From: Bacteroidota bacterium
Lineage (GTDB): Bacteria > Bacteroidota > Bacteroidia > Chitinophagales > Chitinophagaceae
Direction of reading: 5' to 3'
Length of the DNA: 64,000 nt
Assembly: GCA_026391455.1 (NCBI GenBank)
Contig: JAPLEH010000062.1
Coordinates: forward strand, 1-64,000
In this document: piece after piece, positions 10,101 to 18,654 of the stretch
Layout: each line of letters begins with the position of its first letter
Numbering within the stretch: the stretch's first letter is position 1
Translations under genes and position numbers: made by a program
The notes under the pieces: generated by a model
Databases searched by the model: none
What the model saw: only the letters and a program-made list of their open reading frames with translations
Told to the model about the DNA's origin: nothing

Positions 10101-10708
10101 GTGCAGATGGTTCCGTGAACGGGCCCGGTGCGGCTATTGACGATTGGGAAATTACCGGACCAGCCAATACGTCCCTGCCATTGACACTCACCGGATTTAC
10201 GGCATTCAAAAACAATGCGGATGTGATGGTGCAATGGAATACATCGAACGAACAAAATGTATCGCGCTTCATTATCGAACGCAGTACGGATGGCACCAAC
10301 TTTACAGCTATCGGTACCGTGGCAGCACGCAATCAGCCACAGGATACCTATTCCTATCCGGACCTGATTTCACAAATGCCGGTACGCCCCTCAGGTTATT
10401 TGCATTACCGGTTGAAGATGGTGGATGCTGATGAACATTTCAGATACAGCAATATTGCACGGATTTCTATCGAAGCAGATGCCAACCTGGTGGTGGGTCC
10501 CAATCCATTCCGGGATCAACTGAATATCTATGCACAGGCAGAGATCAAAACCGTTACACTTACAGATATGAGCGGACGCGAAGTGTTCCGTTCATCCGGA
10601 GTAGTGGGCAATCGTATAACGATTCCCGGCAAACTGCCTTCCGGCGAATATCTGTTGAGAATACAGACAGTAAATGGTGTGATTACAAAGAAAGTTTATA
10701 GAGAATAA
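7112..10708 (+). CDS. Large T9SS-sorted beta-propeller/PKD surface protein with lipobox
   Basis: 1198 residues. The N-terminus MKIYLPLFSAIMLLAGCTAK has a lipobox (LAGC, Cys17). Residues about 90-745 are a sortilin/VPS10-like propeller with many Asp-box type repeats (STNGGATWNQL, TTNGGTTWVS, SADGGASWTN, SINGGTTWTS). A PKD domain follows (about 748-822, WAWDFGDGTN), then a jelly-roll-like segment (about 830-1010, YTLTFWARYN), an FN3-like segment (about 1020-1115) and a type A T9SS sorting domain (about 1124-1198, VVGPNPFRDQL, ending ITKKVYRE). It is expected on the cell surface, perhaps binding or degrading polymers. The presence of both a lipobox and a T9SS signal is unusual. Confidence 0.85.
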   Translation: MKIYLPLFSAIMLLAGCTAKIKKKSAFESEERERTGAAEALKRDIKMMKDPALGYVPVDRLIDAKAYKDQQLAQRPEAALAGVNWRSLGPKNQGGRSRTVLVDANDATGNTVFAGSVGGGLWRTTNIGSATPNWAPVNDLLGNLAITSIAQDPSNPLIMYFCTGEGFFNGDAIQGLGVWKSTNGGATWNQLASTNNSNFFYCQKMVVNSTGVVLVSTSTGLRRSADGGTTFTKVLGSGMGITGASFNHCYDVEIASNGDVYASLLGSVHKSTNAGVTFAAAQTLPIAASRVELACAPSDANYVYAVVEDANVVAGVLRTTNGGTTWVSRTEPADADPGVGATDFSRSQAWYDLSLAVDPANRDRVFTGGIDVFVSNDGAGTWSQISHWYGGFGFQYMHADQHAAYYRPGSSSDMYFTNDGGIYRTTNANTALPTVADKGTGYVTAQFYACAMHPTALTNYFLAGAQDNGSHQFTAGNVQNTVQVTGGDGAFCHIDQDQPQYQFTAYVFNDYYRSADGGASWTNITHSSAAGQFINPTDYDDVNNRLYACRNANQYVRWDNPQTGSTFTQVAVASFGGQVSAIKVSPNTANRVFFGIDNGDVFRVDNAHTGAPTVTNISTGLPAAYLSCIEVETGNDNHLLAMYSNFGVNSIWESINGGTTWTSVEGNLPDMPVRWALFNPNNSDQAIIATELGVWSTDDLNGAATVWGASNSGLANVRVDMLQIRTSDKLVIAATHGRGLFSSDIFTSPTALFDASIKTTYTGTSINFTSTSYKGSSWAWDFGDGTNSTSENPAKTYSVPGKYNVTLTINAGASSLSKTQFIHILPNRGTPYLIANGGGFETNTNDFGVDAVAGTPWERGNSAIAGKNGTHAGTNAWVTGVTASTYADNSETSLMTPNYNFTLPGTYTLTFWARYNSEADFDGFRVEYSLNKGTTWLPVGTTTAASWYNNANTSGSTSFPANEAFFGGNSAAAYTLRTRDLSFLAGNSNVAFRIRFRADGSVNGPGAAIDDWEITGPANTSLPLTLTGFTAFKNNADVMVQWNTSNEQNVSRFIIERSTDGTNFTAIGTVAARNQPQDTYSYPDLISQMPVRPSGYLHYRLKMVDADEHFRYSNIARISIEADANLVVGPNPFRDQLNIYAQAEIKTVTLTDMSGREVFRSSGVVGNRITIPGKLPSGEYLLRIQTVNGVITKKVYRE

Positions 10709-10729
10709 TTAATAGACCAGCACATAGTT

Positions 10730-10762
10730 AAAGCCTTCCCTTTTGTGGAAGGCTTTTTTTTA
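10730..10762 (+). terminator. Rho-independent terminator of the large T9SS gene
   Basis: AAAGCCTTCC and GGAAGGCTTT form a stem with a 7-base loop, followed by an 8-base T run. It lies about 20 bp after the stop codon at 10708. Confidence 0.85.
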
Positions 10763-11081
10763 TTTCTGCATATTTTTTCATGTCCGGGTTTTATAAGGAG
10801 CTAATGAAACGACCCAAAAGAAAGACTTTGCTTAGGTGGATGCCAACCATCTTCTATTTCGTACTGTTCAGTACACCCACCTTGGGAGGTGTTGCGAACT
10901 AATAATATGAGGTGGTATGGGCATTTAGAGCGGAATCTCCGGGAGAGAAATAGAAAAGGGGAGTATTACAGCTAATGCATAGTCTTCCCTGACTTTAACT
11001 GTAGCTTTACCGAGATCACAGAAAAGCTTATCAAAGATTACGCGGAAACAGCCATTTTCCATTCATCGTAGAAAATACGGC
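10763..11081. other. Intergenic region with one tiny candidate ORF
   Basis: No long gene. At 10804-10902 (plus) there is a 32-codon frame, MKRPKRKTLLRWM then a hydrophobic stretch PTIFYFVLFS ending GGVAN, preceded by AAGGAG five bases before ATG. It has the look of a signal or membrane leader, but Shine-Dalgarno sites carry little weight in this phylum and no other evidence supports it. It may be a degraded gene start. The rest shows nothing. Confidence 0.3.
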
Positions 11082-11115
11082 AAAAAAATGAGGCAACACA
11101 GGTTGGTGTTGCCTC
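11082..11115 (-). terminator. Terminator of the secreted-protein gene at 11161-11940
   Basis: GAGGCAACAC (11090-11099) pairs with GTGTTGCCTC (11106-11115). Read on the minus strand the stem is followed by a T run (complement of the A run at 11082-11088). It is placed about 45 bp past the stop at 11161. Confidence 0.85.
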
Positions 11116-11160
11116 AAAATATTACTATTTTTCACTGTTCTGGATAGCACTACTTACCGT

Positions 11161-11940
11161 TTATTTATTTCCGCCGTTTGTACGAATTGGTGTGAACTGA
11201 AAAGTACGAACAGAATCTGACAAGGACTGTACGTTGGGTGTTTTACCACCTGGCTGATCTTTAACTACACTCCAGGCGATGAAGTAGGGTGTGATATTTG
11301 TTTCAGCATCATATATATGCGATTTGATCGATGCGACCGATTGTAGCGCTGTGCCAATAGAGGCTTGCGACAGGTCTGCTGTAACCGGAATTAACTCATT
11401 TATCTTTTGCGAATTGATACCATTGACCCGCACCTCCAGACTGCCGGAGATTTGATTCTTTCCAGCTGCTATTCCCAACCCATACAGGTTCGCAATATTA
11501 ATTTTATTGCTCTTTGAGTTAATTTTTGCCACCATGCGCACACTTACCCCAATCAGTGCGTGATAGCTTGTTCCGTTTGCATCGGTGATATGAATGGTTT
11601 GAGTTTGTGTATAATCATAGATGACCACATATTTGGACCCCTTGGAAGAAAGCGAGTTTCCCAGTAATGATAATCCCCCTTCTTTATCTACCTGGTAAAT
11701 AGTAACAGAAGAAACCAACGAAGGGAATGAGCCCAAATAGGATTTATCATGTTTTACCTCATCTGCATTTTTGGTTACCACCGTACCATCTGTCTGCAAA
11801 TATTTGAGTTCTGAATGATATGCCTGGGGCACTTCCAATGACGTAAAAAGTTGCGTCGTTGTACCGGTATTCCCCTGTGCAAACAAACCGAAGGAAATCA
11901 GCAGAAATCCTAAAAAAAGTAGTCGGGATTTTGTATTCAT
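11161..11940 (-). CDS. Secreted protein, unknown
   Basis: 259 residues from the ATG at 11940, which begins a signal peptide (MNTKSRLLFLGFLLISFGLF, cleavage near AQG). The mature protein is soluble and beta-rich, with segments such as YVVIYDYTQTQTIHI and SGSLEVRVNGINSQKI; it contains no Cys-rich, metal or hydrolase motif that I recognise. It has its own terminator and sits alone between two T9SS cargo genes on the other strand. The longer frame from 11958 adds only six residues before the signal and is not preferred. Confidence 0.6.
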   Translation of the reverse strand: MNTKSRLLFLGFLLISFGLFAQGNTGTTTQLFTSLEVPQAYHSELKYLQTDGTVVTKNADEVKHDKSYLGSFPSLVSSVTIYQVDKEGGLSLLGNSLSSKGSKYVVIYDYTQTQTIHITDANGTSYHALIGVSVRMVAKINSKSNKINIANLYGLGIAAGKNQISGSLEVRVNGINSQKINELIPVTADLSQASIGTALQSVASIKSHIYDAETNITPYFIAWSVVKDQPGGKTPNVQSLSDSVRTFQFTPIRTNGGNK

Positions 11941-12312
11941 AATGATAATTTTAAACACTAAAATAATACCTCCCAGATTAACCGGGCAAGGTATTTTAAC
12001 GGTAAAATCTGTTTGTTATCATTACCGCAAGGTTTTCCTATACTTCGTCACGCTGTTCTATGCGGGTTTCCTGCTCATTCAGGTTTAGGTTCTCGGGTAA
12101 ATTACAGGGGCCAGCTATGAGATGCCACCGATTTGAAGCGGCCGAAACGGCAAAGAGTTAGTCGCTGTTGATTTTTTACAAATTGGTAAAAGCACTTATT
12201 CCAATAATCCACACACTTGTGAGTTAGTTCCTTCCATCTGTTTGATAGCCGGAAAAGAAACCTGGTTACTTATTAGTATTACATCTCATTTAAAAACATT
12301 AAATCTTCCACC
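11941..12312. other. Divergent intergenic region, no gene seen
   Basis: About 370 bp between divergent genes at 11940 (minus) and 12313 (plus). No open reading frame, tRNA fold or repeat array is visible. It should contain both promoters, but I see no element matching the phylum pattern well enough to name. Confidence 0.5.
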
Positions 12313-13668
12313 ATGAAACGAATTTTTACGCTGTTTACCCTTGCAGCCCTTACCCTATCCTTTTCGAATGCCGGTGCTCAATGTGGTACACCGGTCAATC
12401 TGCAGTCTTCCTACAGCAACAATGTATCCACCTTTACCTGGGATCCGGTACCCGGAGCCACGGCTTATATTTTTGAATTAGACTGGGAAGGCGGCACCTG
12501 GGGCTTTGGCAGTATGCCGGCTACCACCAATTCCTATTCCATTAATGGACTGATGCAGGGAGGCCGTTTTCAATGGCATGTGAGTGCCGATTGCGGAGGC
12601 ACACCCGGTGCTTTTTCTGCCACCGCCCTTTTTGAAACGCCTTGTGCGCAACCGATCAATCTTTCCACTACGAATATTGCGTTGAACAGCGCCACGCTTA
12701 ACTGGGCCAATACTTCACCGCTCAATACGAATAATACCGGTTTTTCTGTATCGTATAAACCTGCCAGCTCCACCACCTGGATTCAATTGACCAATATTTA
12801 CAATAACATTACTGCGACCACTTTCAACCTCACTGGTCTGATGCCCGGCACTACCTACGACTGGCGCGTGCGGAGGGTTTGTTCTTCTTCCAACAGCAAT
12901 TACCTGACCAGCAGTTTTACCACTACTGGTTGCCTTTCTGCCGGCTACAATGCTTCCGAATGGATCAACCGATTTAGCGTAGGCACCATCAACCGTTTGT
13001 CGGGTAAAGAAACGGGAGGATACATTGGGACCAATCTTTCCACCAACCTGGTGATCGGTTCTTCGAATGCTGGTCAGATCAGTGCAGGTTTCTTTAGTAT
13101 GGTTCGTAACCAGCGTTTTAATGTGTACATTGATCTGAACCGCAATGGCAGTTTCAACGATCCGGGTGAAGCCATGCTGAGCGGAAACAACAATACTACG
13201 ATCAGCGGTACGAACATTAAAAACTTTACGCTGACTATACCTTCCACTTCCACAACCGGTGTATGTGCTATGCGCGTGGTGATGGTGCGAAGCAATCAAG
13301 TTCCAGTTGCTCCCTGTCTCAATAACCATCTGGGCGAAACAGAAGACTATTATGTAAACCTGGTTGCCTCTGGTAATAAAATGGGAGAAGTGGCCAAAAC
13401 GGTTATAGCGACTGATAAACCAGTGGCCAGTGCAATAACGGCCAGCCCGAACCCCTCTTCCGGTCTGTTTCATATAACTACGCTGAGCGGTGAAGATATC
13501 ATCAGCTATGAAGTAACAGATATGCAGGGTAAAACCATTATCCGGAAAAATATCAGTCCTTCAAACAGAACGGTAGTTGACCTGTCCGGAGGCTCCAAAG
13601 GTTTGTACCTGCTTCGGGTGACAGATAAAAATCAAAAAACGGAAATGATGAAACTCATTGTACAATAA
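12313..13668 (+). CDS. FN3/GEVED-domain protein with T9SS sorting domain
   Basis: 451 residues: signal peptide (1-22, ending SNAGAQ), two fibronectin type III domains (about 23-112 and 113-207; FTWDPVPGATAYIFEL and TLNWANTSPLNTNNTGFSV), a GEVED domain (about 220-350; FNVYIDLNRNGSFNDPGE, then HLGETEDYYVNL, which gives the family its name) and a C-terminal type A sorting domain (about 375-451; SPNPSSGLFHI, GLYLLRVTDK). This is a typical secreted or surface-attached T9SS cargo with adhesive modules and no catalytic domain. The gene ends with a strong hairpin at 13701. Confidence 0.85.
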   Translation: MKRIFTLFTLAALTLSFSNAGAQCGTPVNLQSSYSNNVSTFTWDPVPGATAYIFELDWEGGTWGFGSMPATTNSYSINGLMQGGRFQWHVSADCGGTPGAFSATALFETPCAQPINLSTTNIALNSATLNWANTSPLNTNNTGFSVSYKPASSTTWIQLTNIYNNITATTFNLTGLMPGTTYDWRVRRVCSSSNSNYLTSSFTTTGCLSAGYNASEWINRFSVGTINRLSGKETGGYIGTNLSTNLVIGSSNAGQISAGFFSMVRNQRFNVYIDLNRNGSFNDPGEAMLSGNNNTTISGTNIKNFTLTIPSTSTTGVCAMRVVMVRSNQVPVAPCLNNHLGETEDYYVNLVASGNKMGEVAKTVIATDKPVASAITASPNPSSGLFHITTLSGEDIISYEVTDMQGKTIIRKNISPSNRTVVDLSGGSKGLYLLRVTDKNQKTEMMKLIVQ

Positions 13669-13700
13669 GAAAAAATCAACTATTTTTCTTTCAAACCAAC

Positions 13701-13730
13701 CAGCCCCGGTGTACACCGGGGCTGTTTCTT
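13701..13730 (+). terminator. Terminator after the GEVED/T9SS gene
   Basis: AGCCCCGGTG and CACCGGGGCT form a near-perfect stem (inside 13701-13722), followed by GTTTCTT. It lies 33 bp past the stop at 13668 and next to the heptamer array that ends clpB. Confidence 0.75.
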
Positions 13731-13772
13731 ATTCACCATTGACAACTCACTATTGACTATTGACTATTCACT
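13731..13772. repeat. Six exact-register heptamers overlapping the clpB 3' end
   Basis: Read on the plus strand the units are ATTCACC, ATTGACA, ACTCACT, ATTGACT, ATTGACT, ATTCACT, in perfect 7-bp register. The clpB stop codon (TAG on the minus strand, 13764-13766) lies inside, so the last residues of ClpB (Ser-Glu) are encoded by the array. Confidence 0.8.
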
Positions 13773-16385
13773 CTTCCCCGCTTTCTCTGCAATCTCATTC
13801 CGGAAGATCACCACATTGTCAAATACATCCACTACAACCGGTTTGGTCTTATCAATATCACCTGCGAGAATACGCTTGGATAGCTGGTTCACAATCTCTT
13901 TTTGTATCAGGCGCTTCAAGGGTCTTGCACCAAACTGCGGATCAAAACCCTGGTCGGCGAGGAACTCCAGAGCATAATCGCTGAACTGTAATTGTATGCC
14001 GCTCTCTGCCACCAGCTTCTTCAGTCCATTGAGCTGAATCTTCACAATACCCATAATCTCTTTTTTGAGCAGGGGTTGGAACATGATAATCTCATCCACC
14101 CGGTTGAGAAATTCAGGGCGTATTGTTTGCCGTAATAAATTCATCACTTCTACGCGGGCTTTTTCCGCTGCGATTTCAATATCGCGTTCTTTTACCACGC
14201 CTTCAAATGCATCCATAATGAGATGGCTGCCGATATTACTGGTCATAATGATGATGGTGTTTTTAAAGTTCACCATGCGGCCTTTGTTATCGGTCAGTCT
14301 TCCATCGTCGAGCACCTGCAGCATTACATTCCATACATCGGGGTGCGCCTTCTCAATTTCATCGAGTAGTACCACACTATACGGTTTGCGGCGTACGGCT
14401 TCGGTTAGTTGACCACCTTCATCATAGCCCACATAGCCGGGAGGTGCTCCCACCAATCTGGATACGGTGTGCTTTTCCTGATACTCGCTCATATCGATAC
14501 GCGTCATCATGCTCTCATCATCGAATAAATATTCGGCGAGCGCTTTGGCCAATTCTGTTTTACCCACACCGGTAGTCCCGAGAAAGATGAATGAACCGAT
14601 GGGTTTTTTCGGGTCCTGCAGTCCGGCCCGGCTCCGGCGGATGGCATCGGCTACGGCGGTGATCGCTTCTTCCTGTCCTACTACCCGTTCATGCAAATGC
14701 GCTTCGAGATGGAGCAATTTTTCTTTATCACTCTGTAGCATTTTGTTAACGGGTATGCCGGTGGCTTTGGCAACACTTTCTGCAATATCTTCTGCATCCA
14801 CTTCTTCTTTCAGCAATCTTTTTTCGGTACTGCTGCTGAGTTCCTGTGTAAGCTGATTGATCAGTGTTTCCTGTTCTTTGATTTTTCCATAGCGGATCTC
14901 CGCTACTTTACCATAATCACCTTCGCGCTCTGCACGCTCCGCTTCCTGCTTCAGATTATCTATACCCGCTTTGGCATTTTGAATCTTTTCCACCATTTCT
15001 TTTTCCTGACTCCATTTCGCTTTGTAGGTATCGCGTGATACGGCCAGGTTGGCAATCTCGGTATTGAGTTCTTTCAGTTTTACTTCATCGTCTTCCCGTT
15101 TAATGGCCTCGCGTTCGATCTCCAGTTGGCGAATCTGACGTTCGAGCGTGTCCAGTTCTTCGGGCATACTGTTCATTTCGAGGCGTAGCTTGGCTGCGCT
15201 TTCATCTATGAGGTCGATGGCTTTATCCGGGAGAAAACGATCGGTGATATACCGGCTGGATAATTCCACTGCAGCAATAATGGCTTCGTCTTTTATGCGA
15301 ACATGGTGGTGTGTTTCATACCGGTCTTTCAATCCGCGCAGAATGGATATGGCATCTTCCACAGATGGTTCATCAATCATTACTTTCTGAAAACGTCTTT
15401 CGAGTGCTTTATCTTTTTCAAAAAATTTCTGGTATTCATTGAGCGTGGTGGCTCCTACTGCGCGCAGATCGCCTTTGGCCAATGCGGGTTTTAAAATATT
15501 CGCCGCATCCATGGCTCCTTCTCCACCACCGGCTCCCACGAGGGTGTGTATCTCATCGATAAATAAAATGATCTCACCGTCGCTGGTGCTTACTTCTTTT
15601 ACCACGGCTTTCAATCTTTCTTCAAATTCGCCTTTGTATTTGGCACCGGCAATGAGCAAGCCCATATCCAGCGCATAGATGATCTTTGATTTCAGGTTTT
15701 CGGGTACATCGCCATTTACAATACGATGGGCAATGCCTTCCGCTATTGCGGTTTTACCTACACCCGGTTCTCCTACCAGTATCGGGTTGTTCTTGGTTCT
15801 GCGGGAAAGAATATGAAGGGTTCTGCGAATTTCCTCATCGCGGCCAATCACCGGATCGAGCTTACCCTGGCGAGCGAGTTCATTCAGGTTCTTGGCATAT
15901 TTATTTAATGCATTGTATTCCTGCGATTGTGTTTGAGAGGTAATGGTCTCTCCTTTGCGTAATTCTTTGATGGCAGCGATGAGTCCTTTTTCAGTGAGGC
16001 CTGCATCTTTCAACAATTTAGCGGTGGAATCATTACCCTGTACGATAGCCAGCAGTAAGTGTTCGGTTGTTACAAACTCGTCTTTAAATTCTTTCAGGGC
16101 TGCTCCGGCACGCAATACCACGCTGTTGGCCTCCCGGCTGATCTGCTGGGCAGGTTCGCCGGAGGATTTGGGGAGTTTTTGCAGGAGTTCATCCAGTTTG
16201 GAATCCACCAGATTGACCGTCACGTTGTTCTTCTTCAACAGGTAATCTACGGGAGAATCCTGCTGCTCCAGCAACGCCTTCAGTAAATGTTCCGTCTCAA
16301 TGTTCGGACTCTTGTCATTGAATGCGATCTGCTGTGCCTGCTGAAAGGCCTCGGCCGCTTTGATAGTGAAGTTTCCTAAGTTCAT
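13764..16385 (-). CDS. clpB: ATP-dependent disaggregase ClpB
   Basis: 873 residues, the full length of the family. Order of parts: Clp N-domain (1-145), first AAA+ module with Walker [14 protein letters not shown] (about 205) and the LFIDEIH Walker B, the coiled-coil M-domain (about 400-525, rich in Glu/Lys) that is specific to ClpB, and the second AAA+ module with [13 protein letters not shown] (about 608) and arginine-finger region. With DnaK/DnaJ it pulls polypeptides out of aggregates. The C-terminus [10 protein letters not shown] ends inside a heptamer repeat array. Octamer repeats sit right in front of the start codon. No HrcA or sigma-32 type heat-shock site was recognised. Confidence 0.95.
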   Translation of the reverse strand: MNLGNFTIKAAEAFQQAQQIAFNDKSPNIETEHLLKALLEQQDSPVDYLLKKNNVTVNLVDSKLDELLQKLPKSSGEPAQQISREANSVVLRAGAALKEFKDEFVTTEHLLLAIVQGNDSTAKLLKDAGLTEKGLIAAIKELRKGETITSQTQSQEYNALNKYAKNLNELARQGKLDPVIGRDEEIRRTLHILSRRTKNNPILVGEPGVGKTAIAEGIAHRIVNGDVPENLKSKIIYALDMGLLIAGAKYKGEFEERLKAVVKEVSTSDGEIILFIDEIHTLVGAGGGEGAMDAANILKPALAKGDLRAVGATTLNEYQKFFEKDKALERRFQKVMIDEPSVEDAISILRGLKDRYETHHHVRIKDEAIIAAVELSSRYITDRFLPDKAIDLIDESAAKLRLEMNSMPEELDTLERQIRQLEIEREAIKREDDEVKLKELNTEIANLAVSRDTYKAKWSQEKEMVEKIQNAKAGIDNLKQEAERAEREGDYGKVAEIRYGKIKEQETLINQLTQELSSSTEKRLLKEEVDAEDIAESVAKATGIPVNKMLQSDKEKLLHLEAHLHERVVGQEEAITAVADAIRRSRAGLQDPKKPIGSFIFLGTTGVGKTELAKALAEYLFDDESMMTRIDMSEYQEKHTVSRLVGAPPGYVGYDEGGQLTEAVRRKPYSVVLLDEIEKAHPDVWNVMLQVLDDGRLTDNKGRMVNFKNTIIIMTSNIGSHLIMDAFEGVVKERDIEIAAEKARVEVMNLLRQTIRPEFLNRVDEIIMFQPLLKKEIMGIVKIQLNGLKKLVAESGIQLQFSDYALEFLADQGFDPQFGARPLKRLIQKEIVNQLSKRILAGDIDKTKPVVVDVFDNVVIFRNEIAEKAGKSE

Positions 16386-16386
16386 A

Positions 16387-16425
16387 TTGATAATTTGCTA
16401 ATTCGATAATTGGATAATTAGATAA
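16387..16425. repeat. Octamer array next to the clpB start codon
   Basis: On the plus strand: TTGATAA, TTTGCTAA, TTCGATAA, TTGGATAA, TTAGATAA. Four full 8-bp units stand in exact register beside one 7-bp unit. The array begins two bases from the clpB start codon (ATG on the minus strand, 16383-16385), so it lies in the clpB leader or promoter region. Confidence 0.7.
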
Positions 16426-16542
16426 TGTTAAAATGCGGATTAATACACCATTTTGCTGGTCGTTCATTTTCCCATTTCTATATTGTTCTTATTTTCACAT
16501 TTTAACTATCAAATTCGTGTCCAATACTAAATTTCCGAAACT

Positions 16543-17613
16543 ATGTCATACAAAATTAGTGTCCTGTGCAGGAACGTCATGTTCTTTCTTTTTTTCCTGT
16601 TAATGTTGCAGCCGGTAAAGGCCCAATACGACTGGTCGGAGCTGGATGGTTTGCTGCAATCAAAACAAAAACTGCTGGGCAACAACCTGGTAGCCCTGGT
16701 ATGGAAAGGCGATTCGCTCGTATACAAGAAAGAAATGGGTGATTTTAACGTAAAAACCCCGGCTCCTATTGCCAGTTGCAGTAAATGGCTGACCGCCGCT
16801 CTGGTCATGCAGTTTGTGGACGAAGGCAAGCTTTCGCTCGATGATTATGTGGTTCGATATATTCCGGAGTTTGAAAAATACTTTAAGAAATACATTACGA
16901 TACGTCAATGCCTGAGTCATATGACCGGTATTGCCGATGAGGATAAATTATTGAAGAGCCTTGCCCGCCGCAAGAAATTTTCCTCCCTCGAAGAAGAAGT
17001 GAATGATATGGCTTCGCGGGACATACGTGCCAATGCCGGTAATGATTTCTGGTATGGAAGCACGGGCCTCAATATTGCCGCCCGTGTATTGGAAGTGATC
17101 AGTAAAAAGCGGTTTGAAGTGCTGATAAAGATGAAGTTGCTGAATCCGCTGGGTATGCGGCGCACCACGTTCAATACCCTGGATGGAAGTCCTCCCAACC
17201 CCTCCGGCGGGGCCATATCCACTGCGGAGGATTATATGAAGTTTTTGGTCATGTTGTTGAACAAAGGCAAGTACAATGGTGTTCAGGTACTGAGTGAAAA
17301 TGCGGTGGAAGAAATGAGGAAAGTGCGGACCAACCCGGAAATAATAAAATATGCCCCCAAAGCAGCCCAGGGGTTCAATTATGCGTCAGGTAGCTGGGTG
17401 ATTGAAGAAAGTGCCACGCCTGGGCAGGATGGTGCTAAAATGGGGTCTGCCCTGGCCAGTCCGGGTTTGTTTGGCACCTGGCCCATGGTCGATTTTTGCA
17501 GGGGTTATGCCTACCTGGTTTTTGTGAAGAATTTCCTGGGAGAAGAGCGGGCGGATGCACATTTGGAGCTAAAAAAAGCAGTTGACACCCAAATTCAGGC
17601 AGAATGCCGGTAA
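16543..17613 (+). CDS. Serine hydrolase of the beta-lactamase/DD-peptidase (class C-like) family
   Basis: 356 residues with a signal peptide (1-27, ending KAQY). The SxxK motif is Ser78-Cys-Ser-Lys81, followed by the usual helix LTAALVMQFVDEGKLSLDD. The second motif is Tyr-Gly-Ser in FWYGSTGLN. The third motif (usually HxG or KTG) is replaced by a segment GLFGTWPMVD. This places it among the penicillin-binding-protein-like esterases and peptidases rather than true beta-lactamases. It acts outside the cytoplasm; the substrate is unknown. It is divergent from clpB and overlaps no neighbour if the downstream gene starts at 17669. Confidence 0.8.
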   Translation: MSYKISVLCRNVMFFLFFLLMLQPVKAQYDWSELDGLLQSKQKLLGNNLVALVWKGDSLVYKKEMGDFNVKTPAPIASCSKWLTAALVMQFVDEGKLSLDDYVVRYIPEFEKYFKKYITIRQCLSHMTGIADEDKLLKSLARRKKFSSLEEEVNDMASRDIRANAGNDFWYGSTGLNIAARVLEVISKKRFEVLIKMKLLNPLGMRRTTFNTLDGSPPNPSGGAISTAEDYMKFLVMLLNKGKYNGVQVLSENAVEEMRKVRTNPEIIKYAPKAAQGFNYASGSWVIEESATPGQDGAKMGSALASPGLFGTWPMVDFCRGYAYLVFVKNFLGEERADAHLELKKAVDTQIQAECR

Positions 17614-17639
17614 AAATGATAAGTTTATCAACATCACAA

Positions 17640-17647
17640 TATATTTA
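17640..17647 (+). promoter_or_regulatory. Possible -7 element of the DUF6263-like gene
   Basis: TATATTTA lies 21 bp before the ATG at 17669 and resembles TAnnTTTG. A clear -33 TTTG is absent (TTTA is present upstream), so confidence is low. Confidence 0.3.
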
Positions 17648-17668
17648 CACCATAAAAAAAACAACGAT

Positions 17669-18511
17669 ATGCAATTGATTAAAACAGGTTTATTGGCATT
17701 AACACTGGGATGTACCACTACTTTGCTGGCACAACCCTTAACCATGGGTGTTAAAAACGGGCAGAAATTCAAAGTGGAAAACACCATGAAAGTGAACAGT
17801 TCCGCCGAAGTAATGGGCCAGACGATGGAAACCAATATGAACAGTAACAATACCACTGTTTATGAGATAAAAAACACAAGCGCTGCTGGTGTTGATCTGA
17901 CAGCCACCATTACAAACATGGTGGTAAATGCGAGTACCATGGGACAGGAAATGAGTTTTGACAGTGAAAAGAAGGACAACAGCGGGCCTATGGCAGATAT
18001 GCTGTCCCCCAGAATTAACAAAGCAAAATCCATTACACTAGACAACAAAGGCACCATTGTAAAACAGGATGAAACGGAAGAAGCCGGTGGTCAGGCGGCC
18101 ATGTTGGGCATGAGTGATGCCAACAGCACCAGTACTGATCTTTTTATTCCTGCGTTGGCAGGTAAAAGTCTCAAAGCAGGCGATAGTTTTGACGATGTAG
18201 GCACTTTTAAAAAGGAGAAATACAGTTCCCGCGATTCCGGCACTTATAAGATCACATCAATTGAAAATGGAATTGCCAATATTTCCTATACCGGTACACA
18301 GGCGGTAGTTGCTACTGGCGAACAAATGGGTATGGAAATGACTACGAACAGTACCAACACCGTGAAATCAGAATACCAGGTAGATGTAAAAACCGGTATC
18401 GTGCTGGCCAAGGCAACTGTGATTGAATCCAGTGTAAGTGTGGATGTGGCAGGTATGACTATCCCGGCAACAGGTAAGACCATTTTAACTTCGAAGATTA
18501 CCCCTCTTTAA
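17669..18511 (+). CDS. Secreted DUF6263-like protein
   Basis: 280 residues from the ATG at 17669, which gives a signal peptide (MQLIKTGLLALTLGCTTTLL, cleavage after LAQ). A longer frame from 17582 overlaps the previous gene and lacks a signal at its start. The mature part is Thr/Met/Asn-rich with repeated MGQ(T/E)M stretches, then ALAGKSLKAGDSFDDVG and a C-terminal beta-rich part. The overall pattern (a conversion of a quantity with tests against a default, seen in DUF6263 proteins) fits by memory only. It is probably periplasmic or outer-membrane associated. A terminator follows at 18537. Confidence 0.6.
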   Translation: MQLIKTGLLALTLGCTTTLLAQPLTMGVKNGQKFKVENTMKVNSSAEVMGQTMETNMNSNNTTVYEIKNTSAAGVDLTATITNMVVNASTMGQEMSFDSEKKDNSGPMADMLSPRINKAKSITLDNKGTIVKQDETEEAGGQAAMLGMSDANSTSTDLFIPALAGKSLKAGDSFDDVGTFKKEKYSSRDSGTYKITSIENGIANISYTGTQAVVATGEQMGMEMTTNSTNTVKSEYQVDVKTGIVLAKATVIESSVSVDVAGMTIPATGKTILTSKITPL

Positions 18512-18536
18512 TACATAAAAGAAAATACACTAGCAG

Positions 18537-18565
18537 AAGGCCTTCCATTTGGAGGGCCTTTTTTG
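18537..18565 (+). terminator. Terminator after the DUF6263-like gene
   Basis: AAGGCCTTCC pairs with GGAGGGCCTT around a 4-base loop, with one G-T pair, followed by a T run. Confidence 0.8.
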
Positions 18566-18654
18566 GTTGCCAATCGTCTATACTACATCCCCGACTGATC
18601 TACTGATGGCATTGGTGCATATTAAGTATATCTTTAGTATATAATTGAACTGCC

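Noticed and set aside
10804-10902. Small ORF with Shine-Dalgarno-like AAGGAG
   Set aside because: 32 codons only, no context; mentioned in the gap entry but not called as a gene.
12715-13473. Long antisense frame inside the FN3/GEVED gene
   Set aside because: Mirror of a real coding region with clear domains on the plus strand; composition is an artefact of codon bias.
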